Source of the DNA: Ehretia macrophylla
Lineage: Eukaryota > Streptophyta > Magnoliopsida > Boraginales > Ehretiaceae
Length of the DNA: 64,000 nt
Assembly: GCA_037974665.1 (NCBI GenBank)
Contig: CM075783.1
Span: forward strand, 41,553,712 to 41,617,711
Direction of reading: 5' to 3'
Shown: positions 1 to 12,500 of the stretch, piece after piece
Numbering within the stretch: the first letter of the stretch is position 1
How the letters are laid out: each line of letters starts with the position of its first letter
Notes under the pieces: model-generated
Database searches by the model: none
The model's input: the letters and a program-made list of their open reading frames with translations, nothing else
Told to the model about the DNA's origin: nothing
Translations under genes and position numbers: made by a program

Positions 1-2
1 AA

Positions 3-1547
3 GCACTCTCATCTTCTGCGTGGGAAAGTTGGATTAAAGCAATGGAAGAAGAAATGGATTCCATGAAGAAAAACCAAGTGTGGTCTTTGGTTGATCTTTC
101 GCCTAATAGGAGAGCTATTGGGAATAAGTGGGTTCTCAAAATCAAGCGAAAGACAAATGGATCCATTGAGAGATATAAAACTCGCCTTGTGGCTAAGGGA
201 TATACATAGTTGGAAGGTATAGATTATGAGGAAACCTTCTCTCCGGTAGTTAGGTTTGCCTCGATCAGGTTGATTCTAGCCATTGTCGCTCATCTAGATC
301 TTGAATTACATCAGATGGATGTAAAAACGGCATTTCTCAATGGAGAACTAGATGAGGAAATCTACATGCAAAAACCTATAGAAGTTGTAGAAAAAGGTCA
401 GGAGAGCAAAGTGTGCAAACTCCAACGATCTATCTACGGGTTGAAGCAATCATCCAGACAGTGGTATCTAAGGTTCCATAGAGAAATCATTTCGTATCAT
501 TTTGAAATGGTTCAAGAAGACCACTGTGTATATGTCAAAAGATCACAAAATAGATATGTGATTCTATCTTTATATGTTGACGACATCTTGTTGGCCGAAA
601 ACAATAAGGAGTACTTAATCACTGTTAAGAAGTGGTTATCATCATCTTTTGAGATGAAAGATATGGGTGAGGCAGCATACGTGCTGGGAGTCAAAATCCA
701 AAGGGATCTGAGCAAAAGGCTTATTGCCCTCTCGCAGGAATCGTACATCAAGAAAGTACTTGAACGACTTAGAATGCAAGACTCCAAACCCATAGATACT
801 CCAGTAGCCAAAGGTGAAAGCCTAAGCTATGGGATGTGTCCCAAAACCCCAAAAGAAATAGATGAAATAAAAAATGTTCCTTATGATGCTGTTGTGGGCA
901 GTTTGATGTATGTCATGTTATGTACAAGGCTAGACATAAGTTTTGACGTAGGATTGGTAAGTCGTTACCAATCCAATCCTGGACGACCTCATTGCAGTGC
1001 AGTCAAGAGGATTATCAGATATCTGAAAGGCACCGTAGATTATTGCCTATGCTATCAAGGAGGTGATTTAAATCTCAAGGGTTTTACGGACGCTGACTGG
1101 GGTGGTGACCCTGATGAGCATAAATCGACCTCCGAATATGCCTTCTTGCTGAATGGCGAGGTCATCTCTTGGTGTTACAAGAAGCAGACATGCATAGCAC
1201 TATCTACCATGGAGGCAGAGTTTGTGGCTTGCTTAGCGGCTGTACAAGAAGCTGTGTGGCTCAAGAGGTTTATATCATATTTGGGCGTGATCACAAATGC
1301 TAAAAAACCCTTGACAATCTTTTGTGATAGTCAAGCAGCCATTGCCTACACCAGAGACTCAAAGTATCATGGCAAAACAAAGCATATAGACATCAAGTTC
1401 AATTTTGTAAGAGATTTGGTGGCAAAGAAAGAAGTGGCCATAGAACATATATCTACGCACAAGATGGTGGCTGACCCTCTCACTAAGCCAATTCCTAAGG
1501 ATAAACATATGTCTTATGTAAAGTCCCTAGGACTACGTCGGATTTGA
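3..1547 (+). mobile_element. Ty1/copia pol fragment (reverse transcriptase and RNase H)
   Basis: This is the 3' half of a Ty1/copia polyprotein and enters the window already in frame. It carries the reverse transcriptase: MDVKTAFLNGEL and the YVDDIL active-site motif are visible, followed by KDMGEA and ALSQESYI. The copia RNase H follows, with FTDADWGG, STMEAEF and CDSQAAI, and the usual HIDIKFNFVRD end. Gag, protease and integrase lie outside the window. The fragment looks broken, with about one break in the visible part. The lineage within copia is not certain. The element continues into the 3' untranslated stretch and LTR to the right. Confidence 0.93.
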
Positions 1548-2754
1548 TATACATGTTCTCTTGAGAAATGTTCACCTTTGTACTCATACATTTATATATA
1601 CTTCAGATGCCATATAAATAAATGATATATATTACACTTATGTAGTGTCTCTATCTTTGTGATAAACATGTATGAGACTGTGTATGAGTATGATAGCACA
1701 CACTATTGGCATCAGAATGTACAATTGATAGGTTAAAAAGATTGGCTCTCTCACACGAGCAATCGCCTCTGGCGCAAAGGAAGCGTGCAGAGATGAGACG
1801 GAATGAGTTGGTTAGTATTCGTCGGTAATGTTATACTCGTTCGAGCGTCGCCTTAAATGTTGTCAAGGATTAGTTCTGATGACAACCACTAAGATGAGAC
1901 CTTTTATTGCATGTGTTACAATTTAAGACTTATGTGTGGTTGATATGGATACCCACAATCTATATATATAACCTGTCAATAGCCAGATGTGAAACCTCGA
2001 TTACTGTGTGTATTAGGTTCGAGGATTCAGGTTGGTTACTGAGTGATAACCAGACCAAAATCTGTACGGTGTTTGAATAAAGTCATAATGTACACCTTGT
2101 TCTAAAGGAGGTCACACTGTAACACACGTATCATACTGTGTGTGCTTTCGCGACTATATAAGGGAGATGATGAATAAATCCTTGCTTTATCACTGTGTGA
2201 GCCCTTGAAGCATTAAAAGCTTCTTTAGTGTATCCTTAATGACCTACATTCATATTCTGATATTTCAAGTTTAATGTTTGCTACTTTGGTGTGTTGCCTA
2301 AAGATCATGATAAATTCGATCATATGGAACATGTCTAGGAAAGCAGTTAACTTGACTTAAAGGGATATTGAATGAAGGGAAGACTGTTCGCATCTTGCGT
2401 TACGTGTGTTCATTGGTCGACCATTTATACAATCTAAGTGATTGAGCAATCTTAGTGATTGGATATAAATATGAATACATGTTTGAGATTTGAAAGGTCA
2501 AACATGGCCTAAGAGGGATAGGCATGTTTGACTGATGAGAACTTAATTAGTCTAGGATACAGTGAGATTCAATGTTTTTTTTGTAAGAAGTGGCTCCCAT
2601 GTTTTCCCTAACATGTGCATGGTTTTAAATCCTCCAATTGGTGTGTGCTCGCAGTCGCACGACTTATTTGCCTGTATGATTAGAGTAAGCCTTGGAATTA
2701 GTTTCCAAAGGAATTGTTGGTGAATTTGCTTCCCCATCATGTATGAGTGGGAGA
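1548..2754 (+). other. 3' untranslated region of the copia element
   Basis: About 1.2 kb without a convincing gene separates the end of pol from the 3' LTR. It ends in a purine-rich tract (GAGTGGGAGA, 2745-2754) that fits a polypurine tract directly before the LTR. A TATA-like stretch with a nearby polyadenylation-like AATAAA occurs around 2155-2180, so part of this stretch could derive from another LTR. I cannot resolve that by eye. Confidence 0.55.
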
Positions 2755-3114
2755 TGTTGGACTTGGATTATGGGCCGCCAAAGATGGGGTAGCCCAATCC
2801 ATATGTTGTAAGTAGTGGGTAGTTAAGTGGGTAGTTATAGAACTACCCACTACATGCCACATAGCCCAAGTAGTGGGCAGTTATAGAACTGCCCACTTCC
2901 CATATACTGTACGCACGTTCAATATATGGGGGTAGTCTTTTGTATATATATAAGATAGATGCAGAAAACTCCAAGACACTCAAACAATCAGATTACTCTC
3001 TATTTTTGGCATTTAAGTTGTGGAAATAGGTGTGTTGTCTGGTATTGCGCACTACTATTCTTGCAGATACAGTGGAACGGACGTGTTATCGGTCTTTGCT
3101 TCCGCTTAGTAACA
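2755..3114 (+). repeat. 3' LTR of the Ty1/copia element
   Basis: The stretch starts with TGTTGGA directly after a polypurine tract, which is the standard copia arrangement, and plausibly ends at TAACA. A TATA box (tatatataaga, near 2943) lies inside. The 5' partner LTR is outside the window, so the right boundary and the target duplication cannot be confirmed. Confidence 0.7.
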
Positions 3115-3861
3115 GGTATGTTACTGATTTAAGTTGTTTAGCCATGAAGGTGCTAAATACATATATGTCTATGTATGTTTCCTTCACTTCTCTTCTTTAT
3201 TCCACTCTTTCTCTATGTGCCTTCAAAATACCATTTTTTTCTTATGATAATTTTTCAAATCACCCGAAACTTTCATTCAACCCAAAAATAAGGATAGGTC
3301 TCACATGCAGTAGAACTCACCTGCTAGTGAGTGGGTTGATCAGTGATTTTCTTTTTTAATTTTTTAAAAGAGACCTAAATTGTATAATATGTATAAAAGA
3401 TATTTCTCACGAGAATTAATCTCATACTCTCTTGTTAAACAATATAATAAAAAAACACAAAGATTACAAGTAATAAATTAATATATTATGTTCTATGCAC
3501 TCACTAAAAGACAATATAACTCTTATACACAACTCACCACACATTGTCACCCCACACCTAGACTCACTTTGCAGAGAACACCTATCTTTCTTCTCTGCTT
3601 ATCACTCCACGTCTCCACGGCATCACAACGAAGCACAAGGCCCCTATTTATACTTGAGCACTGTCGGTTGATGAGCAAAATATAAAGAGTCACCAACCTT
3701 AGAAGACTACTGTATATGAAACTAATGAATAATGCTCCAGTTGAAAGTGACTCGTATTTTCATAAGCCAATTTAAAAAAACAAGTTCAATAAGAGTAAAA
3801 GAGGAGAATCTCAATCCTTATAGGATTAACATTAACCTTATTTTTTATCCTAATCATATTA
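3115..3861. other. Intergenic, no gene recognised
   Basis: AT-rich DNA with short open frames that show no family resemblance, start context or codon signal. I see nothing further here. Confidence 0.6.
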
Positions 3862-4994
3862 GGGGATGTTTGACGCACGGATTGATTTTTCACTGTCGAA
3901 AATGTAATTAAAACTATTTGGTACGTTAAAATATTCCTAGGAATATTTGTTAAATTGCTAGGAATGTTATTTTGTTATGTTTAGTTTAGATCCAATATTC
4001 CTAGGAATTTTGAATAATTTTCCAACAATGCCCCTAACTCAAAAAACAAAAATATCAAAAAAAAAAATTATAGATAATGATACATTTTGTATATTTTTGC
4101 TAATACGTGAACAAAAAAAATATTTAATTGATTATACATTTTGTATATTTTTGCTAATGCGTGAACAAAAAATTATTTAATTGATTTTTATAAGTAACAT
4201 AAATTTATTTTTATATTTGTAAATTTTAACTTTACACTTCAAAAATTAGAAACTTAAGCTTCTTATTTTAAAAATTTTTGGCAATTAAAAATTTTAAAAT
4301 TATTTTATTTATTTTTATTTTTATTTTTAAATTTTAAATTTAGTTTAAAAAAAAATAAAATTTAGAATTTAGCATTAAAAATATTTTAAGCATAAATTTA
4401 AATTATAAGATTTTAGTTTAACTTAAAAATTAATAATTTTTTATTTCATTTTAATTATTTTATTATTTCTAATTTGTTATTTACTATTATTATATTTATT
4501 CATATTAATTTATTTTATTCATATTTTACTCCATCTTATTTTATCTTATTTTATTTACTTTACTTTATTTGATTTTTCTTTAATTTATTATTTATTATTT
4601 TATATTTTCTTTTATCTTATTTTTATTTTTAAAATTTTATTTTATTTTTTATTTAATCTTTTTTTTATTTTATGTTATGTTATTTTCTTATTTTATTTTT
4701 ATTATCTTATTATTTTATTTTTAAATTTTTATTTTATTTATTTTTATTTTATATTTTTAAAGAAGGGTATTTGTGTCTTTTATTTTTTTCAAAATATTCT
4801 CACAACTTTAGAATGTGAGATTCTCACCTTTTTACATGGAAATAGAAATTGGAAAAATTATGAGAATATTATATTCCCAAGAATGCAATATTTTTCATGA
4901 ATATTTTTTCATTCCGTGAACAAAACTTGAAAATATCATATTCTAAAGTTCACATTTTTGAAAATCCTGTAAGATTCTGTGAATCAAACACCCC
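3862..4994. mobile_element. AT-rich non-autonomous DNA element, Harbinger-like ends
   Basis: The ends are imperfect inverted repeats: GGGGATGTTTGACGCACGG on the left, and on the right TGTGAATCAAACACCCC, whose reverse complement begins GGGGTGTTTGATTCACA. The flanks are TTA on the left and TTTA on the right, compatible with a 3-bp TTA target site as in PIF/Harbinger. The inside is extremely AT-rich and has no coding potential. Two direct copies of a roughly 52-bp unit lie at 4081-4131 and 4134-4184. Assignment rests only on the ends; hAT or another superfamily is possible. Confidence 0.5.
4081..4184 (+). repeat. Two-copy tandem repeat, unit about 52 bp
   Basis: The unit starting tacattttgtatatttttgc is repeated once almost exactly, differing mainly by one base in acgtgaac versus gcgtgaac and in the length of an A run. 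It sits inside the AT-rich Harbinger-like element. Confidence 0.85.
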
Positions 4995-5297
4995 TTTAAA
5001 ATTTGCACTAGTTTCTCTTTTATAAATAGTCTCTCTTTTTGCAGTTTTTGGGAGGAGTGAGTTTTTTTGCATTCTTGGTCCTTAATAGTTGAGAAAGATT
5101 TAGCATAAATTTTGATAAATTTTCTTTTACAGAGATATTATATTTCTTTCTCATTTTCTACCTAGTTATTTTCAATAAACTTATCGGGACGGTGACACAC
5201 ACGCAAGTGGTCTAGTCACCTTTGACTTAAGTCCAAAATCCAACCTTTGGGATAATTATCTATTATAAAATAAGATTTCAACTTATCCAATGGTATT

Positions 5298-5724
5298 TTT
5301 TTGGGTAAATTTCACATTTAGTCCCTATTATTTAAATATTTTTTAATGTAGTCCCTAATATTTTAAAAGATTTATAGTGGTTCTTAATATTTATAAAAGT
5401 TATTCAAAATGGTCCCTATTTTTCAAACTTAGCCAATTTGATCTTTATTTTTTTCAAAAAATTCAATTTAGTCCCTATTGTTTTCTAAAAAAAAAATAAA
5501 TAAATTCAATCTCTGCACGTGACTCTTATTTTGGGACTAAATTAAATTTTATGAGAAATAATAAGGATTAAATTGGCTAATTTTAAATAATAAGGACCAT
5601 TTTCAATACTTTGTAAATATTAGGGACTAATATAATTTTTTTGAAACATTAAAGACCAATTTTTAAAAAAAAGTGTAAACAATAGGGATTAAGTGTAAAA
5701 TTTATACTTTTTTTGTCATTATTG
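5298..5724. mobile_element. MITE with 9-bp target duplication (Mutator-like)
   Basis: This 427-bp palindromic element is full of 'tagtccctaa'-type sequence on the left and its complement on the right. It is flanked by exact copies of AATGGTATT at 5289-5297 and 5725-5733. Arm B holds the unoccupied site with a single copy (35871-35879, reverse complement), which proves an insertion after, or lost since, the arm duplication. A 9-bp duplication is typical of Mutator-type transposition. No coding capacity is visible. Confidence 0.85.
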
Positions 5725-6104
5725 AATGGTATTAAAAAAATTATCGGTCATGCTCACAATCACCTTTGACCCGGATATACTCTATTTTGAGTTTAGATTA
5801 CAAGCGTAATTTGACAAATTTTCCTTAAAAGCTAAAACAACCTATAAATAGGTATTTGACAAAAAGTAGCTACAGGGAACTATACTCTTCCTATTGGAAA
5901 AGTATTCTTATTCCCCTAAATAATTCTATTCTAAGTTCTAACTAGTATTCTTGCTTGTTTTTTTTTTTTGTAATTTTAGATTGTTGTGTTGATAGGTTGA
6001 GTAATTGTTAATCACTTGGATGCCGAATGCAAAAAAAGAAACAAAAATATAATGTAAGAATACATAAGAATTACGTGGTTCGGTTATGTCTAAATCTCCA
6101 GAGT

Positions 6105-6415
6105 GATTGAATAAATTCTCTAATGGAAAGGAGAAAGTAATATAATATCTCTGCGAAAGAAAATCTATGTTAACTCTCTCTCAACTATAATGCAATAAGA
6201 TTTGCTATATTGCCAAGCTACTCTTCTTCTCTCTCTTACCACCCCCACCCGATAGGGTGAGGTATGGCTTGTGGCTACTAACTATAAGGTAGACTATCCT
6301 ATTTATAGAAAACTAATGCTAATCATATCAAATTTAGGATTCTTATCCTCTATTCTCATTGGAATTCTATTTGACTTTGCAAATTAACCTGAAAAAATAT
6401 GAGTCAGTTTTTAAC
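6105..6415 (+). repeat. Direct repeat copy 1 (partner 7160-7470)
   Basis: The block runs from around gaaagtaatataata through ccaagctactctt, a CACCCC-rich stretch and ggcttgtggctac to aaactaatgctaat. It recurs in the same orientation about 1.05 kb to the right. The two copies flank a copia LTR/gag fragment. A related sequence lies inside intron 6 of both CRK copies. The parent element was not identified. Confidence 0.75.
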
Positions 6416-6469
6416 ATTCTTATTAAGGCAGAGTCCTACTCTTCAAATACTCTCAACAACTCTGAGTCA

Positions 6470-6985
6470 CTTGGATAGATTGTAATCCCATATTCTGGGG
6501 CATACTCTTTTGTATTTTGTATTTCATACTTATCACCTTGTACTGATGTATCTACAAATACACGTTTGTGAAGCAATAGCAATACAATACTTTTTGCACA
6601 TCAATATTACTCTGTTATGGTATCACGAGCTTAAAATCTCCAACGAGGTTCACGATCCTAAAATATATATATTTTTTCGCTACAATTGCTCATTTACTTT
6701 TGGCTAAGTGTCTTCTACCACATCTTCTCCCACCACAACCGCTACGCCTACCTCATCCGAATCACTACAAAGTTTACCTTTCTCCAATCTCATTTCGATC
6801 AATGTTACTAATCAAGTACCGTTGAAACTAACTCTTACCAACTATTTTTCGTGGAAGACACAGTTTGACACCCTTCTCTATGGGTATAATTTGTTGGGCT
6901 ACATCAATGGCTCAAATCCCTGTCCCCCCATTACGGTTAAAGTTGATGACCAAAATCAACCGAATCTGCAGTACTTGTGGGGACG
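6470..6985 (+). mobile_element. Ty1/copia LTR end, primer-binding site and gag fragment
   Basis: An LTR end is followed by TTATGGTATCACGAGC at about 6616, which resembles the initiator tRNA-Met primer-binding site of copia elements. A gag-like reading frame then starts at 6708: ISINVTNQVPLKL and NYFSWKTQFDTLL match the N-terminal gag domain of Ale/Retrofit-type copia. The remainder of the element is missing and the frame is cut off by other repeat sequence near 6985. Broken fossil fragment. Confidence 0.75.
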
Positions 6986-7140
6986 TGTTTAAATTTTTAA
7001 ATGAGGTAGTCACTTATCATGATATTAAAGTCTACACTATCAAAAGGTCCTGGGTTCAAAACTCACTGCCACCTATTTAAAACATTAAAATTGTTTAAGT
7101 GTAAGACTTAAAAACTAACTCCGCCTACGCTTGTGGAAGC
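6986..7140 (+). repeat. Possible tRNA-derived SINE-like sequence
   Basis: Sequence foreign to the copia gag starts here and includes GGTCCTGGGTTCAAAACTC, which resembles a polymerase III B box, with a weak upstream A-box-like stretch (aggtagtcacttatcatg). It could equally be part of the larger repeat that continues into 7160-7470. Confidence 0.35.
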
Positions 7141-7159
7141 GTGTTGAAGATAATAAATA

Positions 7160-7470
7160 ATATAATAAATCTCCCTCGAAGAAAGTAATACAATATACCT
7201 ATGAAAGAAAATCTCTCAAACCTATGCAAAATCTCTTTCAACTATAATGCAATGAAATTACAATATTGCCAAGCTACTCTCCGCCTCTCTCTCACCACCC
7301 CACCTCATATGGTGAGGTGTGGCTTGTGGCTACTACAACAAGTTAGAAAATCCTATTTTATAGGAAACTAATGCTAATACTACTAGGTTTAGGATTCATA
7401 TATTCTAATCTCATTAGACTTCTACTTGTTTTTACAAATTGACTTGGAAAATACAAGTCAGTTTTCAACA
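7160..7470 (+). repeat. Direct repeat copy 2 (partner 6105-6415)
   Basis: Second copy of the block described at 6105-6415. Shared landmarks are gaaagtaata, gaaagaaaatct, ccaagctactct, ggcttgtggctact and gtcagtttt. The copies differ at many positions, so they are not recent. Confidence 0.75.
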
Positions 7471-7593
7471 TCGACTCAGAACTCATTTTTTAACCCAAAA
7501 AATTATTCCCTTATTGAGAAGTGCCAAAGGTCTCTACAACATATGAGAACCTCACTTCTCAGTTCTTATTATGCTAAAGCCCTTGTTTATAGC

Positions 7594-7715
7594 CAGTGGC
7601 AGACTTATGCACACTAGTTCAAGGTGTGCATTCGTGCAGTAAGAAAGGTTAGGTTGTCTATTTATACAACGACAGTGTCTAATATAATGATTTTTTTAAA
7701 AAAAATAAAAAAAAT

Positions 7716-7749
<34 letters not shown>

Positions 7750-7787
7750 TTGAGAGTGTGCCCCTTGTCCACATAAGTCCACCACTG
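7594..7787. mobile_element. hAT-type MITE (CAGTGG ends)
   Basis: This 194-bp element has terminal inverted repeats: CAGTGGCAGACTTATG on the left, and on the right CATAAGTCCACCACTG, whose complement is CAGTGGTGGACTTATG. The flanks TTTATAGC and CTTATAGA share six of eight bases, consistent with an aged 8-bp hAT target duplication. The inside carries a poly(T) tract of roughly 27 bases. A related element sits at 35368-35530 in arm B. Confidence 0.8.
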
Positions 7788-7797
7788 CTTATAGAAT

Positions 7798-8112
7798 TCA
7801 ACACATCACCCTTAAATAACAAGTCTCAGAAGTCATCTCCATACCTTTATCATTAAAGCTTTTGCTCTCCGACCAAATTCTAGAGTCAACTAAGCCGATT
7901 ATGATGTCTTTGCCATAATCTGAATCTGGCCATACACCATTGCTGGAGTTGAGGCCTGGAAATTGTGCCGAGTGAGCTGTGTCAACTTTAACCTCCATGT
8001 CTCTAATTGAGGAGACATAGCCGGGTGAGTTTTTAATGGCTTCAAGCTCTGTAGGAGAAAGGCTTGCACTAAAACCATGGATGGCATTAGTATAAGAATA
8101 AACAAATTTGGA
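7798..8112 (-). pseudogene. Subtilisin-like protease fragment (propeptide and start of catalytic domain)
   Basis: One open frame on the minus strand matches plant subtilases. It shows the end of the inhibitor I9 propeptide (YSYTNAIHGFSASLS, then ELEAIKNSPGYVSS) and then the start of the peptidase S8 domain (NYG/DYGKDIIIGLVDSR, then SESKSFNDKGM). The catalytic aspartate is present, but the usual D-T-G has become D-S-R and the P of IWPES is S. The His and Ser parts of the triad, the PA domain and the signal peptide are all absent. It is an exon-sized relic of a roughly 750-residue secreted protease. It is missing from arm B, so it came in as a separate insertion or was lost there. Confidence 0.85.
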
Positions 8113-8318
8113 GGAAAGTACTATTTTTTCTCAATCAACAATGTCCTTACAAGGAAAGCACTATTTGACTAAGGAACTTTATATATTTGTGGAAAAAACT
8201 TTCACACTTTAGTTTGCTGAGTGACTAAAAAATGATCTAGTATCGTATAATAAAAATTGACATTATGTGTTCATTTCCTAGTAAAACTTGTGTCACAAAG
8301 AGAAAATAGTTAGTATTA

Positions 8319-9086
8319 CGGCTCCATTTGTTTGCCGTAAAATATTTTTTTAGAAAATATTTCCTCTGAGCAAAGAAAAATGTTTAGTTAAAAAAGTGAA
8401 AAATATTTTCATGTCATTTGAGAGAAGAAAACATTTTGCACTCACTCCATCTAACCTTCACCCACCCCAACCTAACTCCCAATCCACCCCACCCCTACTC
8501 CCTCTCCCTTCACATTTATAATTAATTATTAAATAAAAATTAATGATTTAATAATAAAAAATTAATTAATTAAATAATACAAAATTAATTAATTTTAATT
8601 TAAAACTAATTAATTAATTAAATCAATAATAACTAAAGTTATATTTAATATTAATTAATTATAATTCATTATAAGTAATTAATTATTTAATTAATTTATA
8701 TTTTTTTATTCATTTATTAACTATTAATTATTATTTTACTTTTAAATTAATAATTCTATAAATTAATGATAATTAATTGAATATTTATTTATTTATTTAT
8801 TTATTATGTATTAATTAAAATTTTATTAATTAATAATTTTGAAACTATTTTTAATTTTTATTAATTTATTAATATGATAATTTTATTCAATTAATTAATT
8901 AATTATGATTAATAATTAATAAGTTAAAATTTTAAAATTAATAATTTTTTCACTATTAAATTCAAACACCAAAAAATATTTCACAATGTGACAACTAAAT
9001 ACCAGAACATATTCTATTTTTCAGCAAAACATTTTCTCCTATAAACATTTTTCACCAAGTTATTTTACGGCAAACAAATGGAGCTA
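8319..9086. mobile_element. hAT-like MITE, 768 bp, with paralogous empty site
   Basis: Long inverted ends match almost perfectly: GCTCCATTTGTTTGCCGTAA on the left, and TTACGGCAAACAAATGGAGC on the right. The flanks TAGTATTA (8311-8318) and TAGTATTT (9087-9094) give an 8-bp target duplication. Arm B carries one copy of TAGTATTT at the equivalent position (34812-34819, reverse strand) with no element. The interior is very rich in ATTAATTA motifs and non-coding. It lies upstream of the arm A CRK pseudogene. Confidence 0.9.
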
Positions 9087-9516
9087 TAGTATTTATTCTT
9101 TTTCCTAGTACAAGTTGTGTTGCAAGGGGATATAGAAGAGTGTTATATAATCTCTTCCTATATAAAAGAGGCCAATGTGTGTTTCAACCTTCATCACCTC
9201 GGGGTTATTGATTCCTTTTTGGTCATATATAACAGATAAACGGGACAAGAAAATGCCTTAATAACTTGGTTTGTGATGAGATCTTCAGCAAGTGAAAACT
9301 CAATATTTTGGCTCCTCAAATCATTTGTTGCTTGTGTATTCTTTAAACTTTTAATCATCATAGAGTTTGTTGCATTGCTAACACATAGCGCATGTATTTT
9401 TGGAGTTTTATATACTGTGCTTGACTGAAACCATGGAATCCTACCAATTGAATTCTCTTACTGACAGGTTTGCAGTCAAAACTAGCTCGAAGGCCTTTTT
9501 CTTTTTCCTCTGGGAT

Positions 9517-12500
9517 ATGGAGAAAGGGGGATTCTCATTTTTTTTCTATACTCTACAGTGTTGTCATGATGTTACAATTACCACGAGTAACATTAGGGAA
9601 ACCAATAGCTCAGATAGTAGAGATTACTTGCACAAACCAACAAATAATAAACTCGACAGTGTATCTCCAAAACTTTGTTGCTTCAATGGAAAGTATTAGA
9701 ACGCAAATTGAAACACAAGGTTATGGACTAGCAACTACAGGGCAAGGACCTGATGCTTATTATAATCTAGCTCAATGTTATGGTGATCTTTCCTTAGTAG
9801 ACTGTGTACTATGCTATTCTGAGGCACGCACCTATATTTCTCAGTGCCATACCTCTAATGGAGAAAGACTGTTCCTTGATGGTTGCTTCATGCGATCCTG
9901 GAACGTCAACTTCTTTCAAGAGTACACTGGACCAGAGGACAGAGTTGTCTGTGGGAATAGAACGAGAAAGAATTCAGCATTCCAAGAGACAGTGAGAAGA
10001 GCAATGTTGCAAGCAGCTTCGTATGCACCAAACAACAATGGCTATGCACGAGCTGAAATGCAAGTTTCTGGGGCAAAAAACGAGTCAGCTTATGTTCTGG
10101 CCAATTGTTGGAGGACACTGAATGTTAACTCTTGTAGATCATGTTTGGAGAATGCATCGACTTCCATACTAGGATGCTTGCCCTGGTCCGAAAGTCGAGC
10201 TCTGAATACAGGATGCTTTATGAGATACTCAAACTCTAATTTCTTGAATCCCATACCAAACAATGGGAGTGCAAGCGGTAAGAGGAACTCTATGTTTACT
10301 CTCTTTTTGAGTTTTCGAGTTTTGTCCTTGATTTTCAATCATCTTCCTCCTTTTCACTTTCATGGCTTAATTTCCTGCAATGACCATTTTGTTAGGAACC
10401 CTAACAATAGTTATAGCAATGGTTGTCGGTTCCACACTTGTTGTGGCAGGAGCAGCAATCATTGGAGTTTACATTTGGAAGCACAGGAGAATAAAGAATA
10501 AGAGAAAAGATAGAAGCCTATCTACATATAATCTCTGTTTTTTTAGTCGAAACATCATATTTTCAGGAAACAAAGAAAGAGTTCTTAGAAAATTTTAATG
10601 ATATGAGCTTACATTGATAGGAAAGACTTTTGAGTTTTAAAATCCATTTTGATGTCACAACTTTTAGAAATTACTCCACTTATCTATCAATCGTCCTTTC
10701 AAGGACATCGGATAAACGAAACTTTTACTTCATGCCAACTTCTCAGGTTTTTATGTTGCAAAGAAATTGGCCAAGACCCTTTGTGATAGTAGCTTGAACT
10801 TTAAGTGCTCCACACTTGAGAAAGCCACTAGTGCTTTCGACGAGGCCAACAAGCTCAGGCAAGGTGGATTTGGCACAGTTTATAAGGTATTAACTTAAGC
10901 CACACTTGTACAAATCAGATACATTAAAAGGACAGTCTGGCTCATGAAATCACATGCACAAGTTCCTAGGAAGGGTCGGGAAACATGTTGTTCTCTACTT
11001 GAATATATCAAATACATTATTTCATATCTCATCATTTTTGTTCCATTAGCATGGTATTGACTCTAAGGTTGAAATGCAATGAATTTGCAGGGAGTTTTAT
11101 CTAACGGAAGAGAGGTTGTTGTAAAAAGGCTTTTATGCAATAATATGCAAAGAGTGGCAGAATTTTACCATGAAGTTAACATTATTAGCTGTGTAGAACA
11201 CAAAAATCTTGTCAGATTGTTGGGTGCAGTTGTTCTGGACCTGAAAGCCTTTTAGTTTATGAATTCTTGCCAAACATGAGTCTTGATCGCTTCATTTTTT
11301 GTGAGTACAATACTTGACAGCTGAAATAAGAACCTGTATTGCAAAAAGATATGAAAAATCATCATGAATTCAGTATGATATGGATGAAACATATGTATAT
11401 TGCCTGAACTTTACTGATTCAAATGAGGGTAAAAAACTAAATTGGGAGAAAAGATTTGCGATAATAATAGGGACTGCAGAGGGCTTGGTTTACCTCCATG
11501 AGAACACAAAGATACGAATTATTCACAGAGACATAAAAGCAAGTAATATCCTCTTGGATACGAGGTTTCGTGCTAAAGTTGCTGATTTTGGGCTAGCTAG
11601 ATCCTTCTAGGAAGATAAGAGTTATATAAGCACTGGAATTGTCGGAACATTGTAAGTAATTATTCCATTGTGTTTCTCTGCTCATAATTCAAGAGAAAGG
11701 GAAAATGATATATATGCTTTTCTTCCAATTTGCAGAGGATATATGGCTCCAGAATACCTATCTCATGGCCAATTGACAGAAAAAGCAGATGTGTACAATT
11801 TTGGTGTGCTTTTGTTAGAGATTGTCACAGGAATACAAAATAATAGAAGCAAAATATCAGAAGAATACTCTAAAAGCCTGCTTATTATTGTAAGTCCTAG
11901 AGCTATGGTTATTTATATTTGATTATAGACACAAACAAGCATAAAAAACAATGAAAAACAGAGAATTTAATGTGGTTCAATCCTCCGGCTTATGCCCATG
12001 CCCCACATTTGGAGTAATACAGTACGTATGAAATATAATGGTCATAATTGATTTTGTTCATGAGAAAACCTACACTTGCATCACATATTAAAATTGTTTG
12101 AACTGACAAAAGACTTTAGTGAAAAACCCTTTCAAGTTACACCCGGCTATTAAACCTGTTTCACTCTCATAAACCCAAGGTACATTGAATATATGGTGTG
12201 TACTAACTAACAACAAACTATAAAATTCTTTCTTTTTTAATTATTTATTTATATAAAATCAATGTTAATCCTATCAGGATCGGTATTCCTATCTTTTATC
12301 GGTTACTGAAATTCAACTTGCCTTCAGTATTTAATTGGGTTTGGAATTCGAGCTAAATTCCAACGGTTATTTGAGCATTACATTAATATATTGTTTACCT
12401 TTTTAGAAGCTTTAAATATTGTACCTACTTTTGTTAAATTTTATTTTGGATGAAACAGGCATGGAAGCATTTTCAACAAGGGACAGTAGAAGAACTGATT

